DNA of 25,264 bases, from assembly GCA_015039465.1 (NCBI GenBank), contig MU130379.1, positions 772,666 to 797,929 on the forward strand, written 5' to 3'. Source of the stretch: Phlegmacium glaucopus. Taxonomy: Eukaryota; Basidiomycota; Agaricomycetes; Agaricales; Cortinariaceae. A model generated the notes under the pieces. It did not search any database. It was not told the origin of the DNA and saw nothing but the letters and a program-made list of their open reading frames with translations. Shown one piece after another: positions 20,880-25,264 of this stretch; the first letter of the stretch is position 1, and each line of letters opens with the position of its first letter. The translations under genes and the position numbers were made by a program.

Positions 20880-21257
20880 CTATTTTGGAATTGTCCAATC
20901 AGCCAGTGGTTTCGATATGACCATTTTGATGTACTTACAATTGAATGTACTTATCTCCTGATCATCAATAATAACACTGTCAAGTCCAAGGAGGATTGCC
21001 TCTGATGTCAAGTTGCCAGCAGCCAGTTGTATGGCGTTTGACCACTTCTCTCCTGGAATAATTTGGACATCGAAGCTCGAGCCTCTACCGAGTTGTAGTC
21101 CTTTCTTGCTTTGTGTGCATGCCTTGAGAAGTTGATATAACCATTGTCGAATCATTTTATGTCGGTTACCTTCAGCTGTGATTTGTTGCTGTGCAGTCCA
21201 TGCAGAGGCTAGGCGTGACAGAATTATGTACTCTAGGTGTGCATGACCGAAATGCAC
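20880..21257 (-). CDS. Unassigned 125-codon frame, lacking an ATG start
   Basis: A continuous minus-strand frame gives HFGHAHLEYIILSRLASAW, LGRGSSFDVQIIPGEKWSNA and SEAILLGLDSVIIDDQEIS. The composition is protein-like and balanced. It begins with GTG rather than ATG and is bordered upstream by G-rich repetitive sequence, so it is more likely an exon or transposon remnant than a full gene. Family not recognised. Confidence 0.35.
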   Translation of the reverse strand: MHFGHAHLEYIILSRLASAWTAQQQITAEGNRHKMIRQWLYQLLKACTQSKKGLQLGRGSSFDVQIIPGEKWSNAIQLAAGNLTSEAILLGLDSVIIDDQEISTFNCKYIKMVISKPLADWTIPK

Positions 21258-22461
21258 CGTAACCCAAGGGGGTCCCGGGATTTTAGTCCATGACCCGAGG
21301 AGGGGGGGGTACCTGCTGAGGGCTTAAATTTATTTTCTAGTATCACTTTAAACACACATTTCCTGCTACTAGACAGCATTTCTGCCCCTGTATCATCATA
21401 ACATAGCTAAATACAGTTCATATTTGCCTTCTGGGCAAGGTTATTTATGTTTTTAAGTGATAAAAGATTGTTAAAAAACATATGGAGAGTCAGAAAACAT
21501 ATAGAGACCACCTATAACTGGATGATCCGACCACATCCCATCAAAACATACCTAATTTGGACGAAAACATACCCTTTTTGGAAGGAGGGGGGGTCAAAAT
21601 GCCTTAAAAAATTTTACCGACCCCGTGCCGTTTTTCCAATTCCTGGACCCCCTTGCCGTAACCCCGATGGTCCGTCGAGCCCATCAGTAGTTTAGCAAAT
21701 AGCTTTTTTCGGCTTGAAAACCCTAAAAAAGCAGCAAAGTAACAAGTTGAAAAACTCAGGCTCTTGGGCCAAAAAACTGACAGATTTTTACAGTATGTGG
21801 TTTTCCCCACTAATTATAGAATTTTTGTTCTATTTTTGGTCATCATTTTCTTATCCAAAAGAATGTTCATAGATAACATTTTGGCTTCACAACCTTTATA
21901 ACTACTAGTAGTGGAATTCTCCAAAAGTGACTCCAGGTGCGTATTACGAGCCTCTTGACTCCATAGTAGTAGTACAAGCGCTGGTTGAGATCATGGATGA
22001 GGCTATGTGACAATCCACACAGGATGCTCAATGGTAAGATCACACTCAGAAGTGGAGGTTTGCCGGTCCCATCAGTCATCGCTGGGTCACCGGTCATGAC
22101 TTTAACTGGTCATCCAGAACTTGCTGGTCAGTGGTCATCGATCATCACTGTGTGCTTGGGGTACACATGATACTACACGGTCATTGCATAAAAATCACGT
22201 AGTTATTCAGTCACTCCAAAATTTGAAAGAGGAGAAATCGGTGATACTACTTAAAGCAAGGGTATGTACTGTCTTTGACACGAAAAAGTCAAATAAAAAA
22301 TGCCGCACAAAAAATCAGGCGACTACCGGCAAAAAATGTCTGATCTGGATGGTGAAATAGACAAACATAAGTAGACGGAATATTGGTGATGGGCTGGAAA
22401 GAAAAAGAGTGTATACAAGACAAAAAAATCCCTGAGACCAAGATGAATAAGCTCTTCTCCA
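21258..22461. other. Repetitive non-coding stretch
   Basis: No supported gene. There are G-runs (GAGGAGGGGGGGG near 21300 and GGAGGGGGGG near 21585) and phrases such as GACCCCGTGCCGTTTTTCC that look like transposon non-coding sequence. GGTCAT-rich sequence follows at about 22080-22145, and a T-poor A-rich tract at 22270-22440. The right end is the 3' flank of the GPI-protein gene. Confidence 0.4.
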
Positions 22462-23457
22462 TTAGGCGAGAAGAGCAACCATCGCAGCTCCAATGATACC
22501 AGCGGCGGCGACTTGGCCAGTAACACGAGACGCTCCTGAGGCTTTAGTAGTAGTGGAAGCGGTCCCTGCGCTAGTTTTCGAACCGGAAGCACTGAATGAC
22601 AATCATGTCAGATTAGGACAGGAGAAAAATGAAGAGCCTACGCAGAGGTTTGTGGTGAGCCGGCAGAAGTGGTCGTCGACTGAACAATGGTGATGGGAGC
22701 CGCACCAGCTGTTGTTGTTGCAGCTGTAGGAGTCGAACCAGCAGGAGCGGTGGAACCAAAGGTAAGGGAAGAAGTTTTCCCAACACAACTAGAATCGGCT
22801 GTTACAATTTGTCAAGGTTATAAAACGGCCTGAACGAATAAAATTGTAACATATGCTTACGGCCAGGTTGGACTGAGAAAGCAGCAGATTGCGCCAAGTT
22901 ACCAGTCGAGTCACGGAGGTCAAGACCCAGAGAAGTCTCTGCAATAGAATACATTAACGGGCAGCAGAGGGAAACCATGAGTGATACTAACGCGCAGCGA
23001 TGTCAACCAGCCAGGTCACCGAAGTTGCATTCGTGGAAGGGAAAGTAACAAGAGCTGGAGCTGATGGTTGATTGCCAGGGAGAATGCTAAAAGCAAGTTA
23101 GGACATCTGTGAAAAGAACACGGGGAGAAGCCTGCACACCTCTAACCAAGATTTTCAGTCAACATTGCCAAGCGAAGAATAAACATCATGACATACCAAA
23201 AAGTAGGGAGCTGGAGTAAGCAAATGAGGTTAAGCATTTTGGGCATTCAACTAAGATACTTTGAAGACGTACAGACTCCTCCTGACCAGGCAATAAGAAG
23301 AGGTTGGCAGACCACGGCAGCGGAACTATATGAGATAAGAACCGGAAATATGGGCAGCCTGGCAACCACGAACTCACGGGGTATTAATCATGAGCTGTGC
23401 GAAAGCACTGGAGGCAGCAAGGCCTAAAGCAACAAGTGGTACGAAGACAGACTTCAT
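22462..23457 (-). CDS. Ser/Thr-rich GPI-anchored cell-wall protein (Kre9/KNH-like)
   Basis: Secreted wall or membrane protein, 202 aa. A signal peptide (MKSVFVPLVALGLAASSAFA) leads to a beta-sandwich-like domain with the family phrases QLMINTP, VVCQPLLIAWSGG, PYFLS-ILPGNQPS, TSVTWLVDIAA and LGLDLRDSTGN. A Ser/Thr/Ala-rich stalk and a hydrophobic C-terminus (VAAAGIIGAAMVALLA) suggest GPI attachment. Exons on the minus strand: 23457-23378, 23325-23273, 23210-23197, 23141-23140, 23086-22992, 22938-22861, 22798-22642, 22591-22462, sum 609 nt. The 2-nt exon supplies AG of a Ser codon. It matches the Ser-Thr-rich GPI-anchored family common in Agaricomycetes. Function is unknown beyond wall association. 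Confidence 0.88.
23140..23141 (-). other. 2-nt microexon (AG) of the GPI-protein gene
   Basis: Lies between introns 23196-23142 (GTATGT to TTAG, 55 nt) and 23139-23087 (GTGTGC, branch CCTAAC, to TTAG, 53 nt). Each has the standard length for this genome. Without it the frame is lost; with it PYFLS-ILPG is restored. Confidence 0.65.
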
Positions 23458-23985
23458 TTTTTGGTCAAGGAAAAGAAAGTGTAGAGGAGGCCAGCGAGGA
23501 GTACAAAGAGAAGGGAAGAAAGGGCTAAATCATTTTCCAACCGTTCTCGCAGTCAAACAAAACCAAATATTACATACAATGATACGTTGCTAAATGTGGA
23601 GTTCCCGAAGACGTTGGTTTTCCGCAGCTCACTCATAATATACTGTTGGTCACCTCGAATGTACTATTACATCTCTCGAGCATGTGGAATCCCAGAGATT
23701 TCTTGTTAGAACAGATGATAAGCCCGCCACGTCTCCTTACGTCGGAGGCTGTATTGTGATATACGTAAGCCTCAGCACGTTAAACCGTCCAGAAATTACT
23801 AATAACAAGCCATGAACCCGTGCCTTCGGCACGGCGCCGCTCCGCTTTGCCGACCTCCAGCACGGATTCAGGGCTTGCCGGGGGCTCCGCCCCCTGGACC
23901 CCTGGCTGCATCACAACAGTGGACGAAGTCTTATATCCTAACAGTGAACACTCTTATTGAAAAATAGAATCAACAAATCTTATCA
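23458..23985. other. Upstream region of the GPI-protein gene and Helitron 3' flank
   Basis: No gene is seen. The left part is the promoter side of the minus-strand GPI-protein gene. The right part holds GC-rich hairpins. Confidence 0.5.
23818..23894 (-). repeat. Pair of GC-rich hairpins downstream of the helicase
   Basis: CCGTGCC (23818-23824) and GGCACGG (23828-23834) form a perfect 7-bp stem with a 3-base loop. GGGGGC (23880-23885) and GCCCCC (23889-23894) form a 6-bp stem with a 3-base loop. Both lie 3' of the minus-strand helicase stop, where Helitrons carry a terminal hairpin. After the first hairpin, the minus strand reads GTTCATGGCTTGTTATTAGT; the exact terminus is unproven. Confidence 0.55.
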
Positions 23986-24384
23986 TTACAATTGCAATCC
24001 AGTAAGTATTTCTTTGTATACTACATTCGCTGTTCTTCCTCCTGACTCTTCTTTTAGTAGTACCTTTAATCGGTTTCCTGATGTACATCTAGATAGTCCT
24101 ACATACAATTGCCCATGTGAAAAAACTGGAGACCGTAAATCTAATCCTACATGCTTCAATGACTGCCCTTGACTCTTGTTAACTGTCATAGCAAAAGCAA
24201 GTCGAATTGGAAATTGTCGTCGTCGAAGTGGAATCGCCAAATCCTCTGCAGATGGTGACAATGTAATCCATGGGATAAACACTACTTTTCCAGCAAATCG
24301 TTCATCTCCACTCATGATTCTACATTTTAGCACTCTTCCTCTGATTTCCAGTACCCTTAACCTTGTCCCATTGCAAAGTCCTTT
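23986..24384 (-). CDS. PIF1-like Helitron helicase, C-terminal part in normal orientation
   Basis: The minus strand reads KGLCNGTRLRVLEIRGRVLK, then ERFAGKVVFIPWITL, FPIRLAFAMTVNKSQGQSL, and FSHGQLYVGLSRCTSGNRL, ending in a stop at 23986. These are the C-terminal helicase motifs of the PIF1/RecD2-like domain found in Helitron Rep-helicases; the VNKSQGQ and LYVGLSR motifs are diagnostic. The N-terminal direction continues at 24385, where only a complement (not reverse-complement) reading works. This is the end of a rolling-circle transposon protein; the Rep part lies outside the window. Confidence 0.88.
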   Translation of the reverse strand, partial: KGLCNGTRLRVLEIRGRVLKCRIMSGDERFAGKVVFIPWITLSPSAEDLAIPLRRRQFPIRLAFAMTVNKSQGQSLKHVGLDLRSPVFSHGQLYVGLSRCTSGNRLKVLLKEESGGRTANVVYKEILTGLQL

Positions 24385-25264
24385 TTAACGACGACGACAC
24401 GTACGAGTTCTTTTTTATCGAGAAACACAACGTAGTAGTCCGTATCGTAGTGAAGAAGAACTTCCACCGTCTTGACGAGTGAGGTCAAAGTTTTAAGGAT
24501 AAGTTTAGTTGCTGTGGAGTAAGACGTCATAACCGGTCTTAAGTGTATACAAGGTTCAATAGGTCGTTTGTAGTTAATAATAGACCCTACTTCACGGTTA
24601 CGTTGTGTTCATACGTTAACTACGACACCTATCTTGTGAAGCCCTACAAGAACCATAGCTACGAGGTAAACCACCTTAGTGACACAACAAACCACCACTG
24701 AAATCTGTTTGTGAAGGTCACTAGGGAGTACCGTCATCTGTCGTCCAACACCGTCGTAGATAGTCTGCTTCGGGTGAAACCGTCTTACAACTTTAAGTAA
24801 TGGAGGTTCTCTTATACGCAGAACTTGTTAGAGGTCTCTACGTCCTCAAACGTTTAACCGACGATTTACAACCACCTCCATGACCTGACCTACTCAGACT
24901 GTGCTAACTCTAAGGTGTCCCGTAGTAGACGGGACTGATAAGCTAATTGAGGAACCACCTTCTTCAAATAGGACCTTAACTCCTACCACTCTTTAGTCTG
25001 GTCATGAAGAACCTGTCTACGTAAGAACGAACGTTTTTACTATCACAAGTCCTAAACTTACTTCTCTATAACTTTGCCAAGGGACCTCTTCTTGTACACG
25101 ATAACTCACGTCTGAGACACCTCAACCTCCTACTTCCCTACTTACTCAACGTCGGTATAAGCGGTCTCATAGACTTAAGTAACCACAGTTCAAGTGAAGG
25201 TGAACGTGTAGAATTTGACTTTCAACCTACAGGTCAATACGACGAGTCTTTAAACCTACGAAGT
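24385..25264. other. String-reversed block with PIF1-like helicase core (complement-only reading)
   Basis: Complementing without reversing gives 292 uninterrupted codons (24389-25264). They start AAAVHAQEKIALCVASSG and include WDEVPM (motif II, about 24582-24600), FGGDFRQTLPV (motif III, about 24688), QENMRL and LKLKVGCPVMLLRNLDAS at the very end. The last codon joins KGLCNGTR of the normally oriented part at 24384 in frame. Undoing a reversal of this block therefore yields one continuous minus-strand helicase that runs off the contig. The Walker A part would lie beyond the window. In the printed orientation no meaningful frame exists. The left edge is accurate to within a few bases. Confidence 0.9.

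Noticed and set aside
1..25264. CRISPR array, tRNA or rRNA genes
   Set aside because: No regularly spaced identical repeats and no cloverleaf or rRNA-like sequence were found; the genome is eukaryotic.

Overview
The window looks like basidiomycete (probably Agaricomycete) DNA. Introns are about 43-68 nt, and the gene families are typical of mushroom-forming fungi: a FunK1 fungal-type kinase, a Tnp2/Plavaka-type CACTA transposase, a hAT transposase, a PIF1-like Helitron helicase, an intracellular GH13 alpha-amylase, an MFS sugar transporter and a Ser/Thr-rich GPI-anchored wall protein. It divides into a transposon-rich left half (1-13,100), a conserved gene block (13,550-19,000), a sparse stretch (19,000-22,400), a secreted-protein gene (22,462-23,457) and a Helitron fragment at the right edge.

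The strangest feature is not a conventional element. Bases 1 to about 3600 and about 24385 to 25264 make biological sense only if the printed strand is complemented WITHOUT being reversed. Read that way, the left block is a FunK1 kinase with 546 uninterrupted codons (3-1640), and the right block is a PIF1-type helicase with 292 uninterrupted codons. Both join in frame to normally oriented minus-strand coding sequence at the inner edge of the block. DNA rearrangement cannot reverse polarity like this, so I read it as string reversal during assembly or gap filling, with both blocks ending exactly at the window ends. A third, less resolved area (about 7529-9926) carries the same signature in at least part of its length.

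The gene block appears intact. A 20-exon alpha-amylase on the plus strand (13,691-16,346, 521 aa) is followed tail-to-tail by a 14-exon sugar transporter on the minus strand (18,994-16,663, 536 aa). Together they suggest intracellular alpha-glucan breakdown beside sugar uptake. Their intron models need three GC-AG introns and a 4-nt microexon that completes the catalytic NHD motif. The GPI-anchored protein gene (202 aa) needs a 2-nt microexon. These splicing features are the best genuine biology in the window.

The left half is nested transposon debris. It holds a hAT fragment with subterminal repeats, a stop codon and a solo LTR with a 5-bp target duplication, a Plavaka transposase with one nonsense codon and a poly(A)-bounded end, and a 210-bp direct repeat that lies upstream of two different minus-strand reading frames. 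No tRNA, rRNA or CRISPR array was seen.
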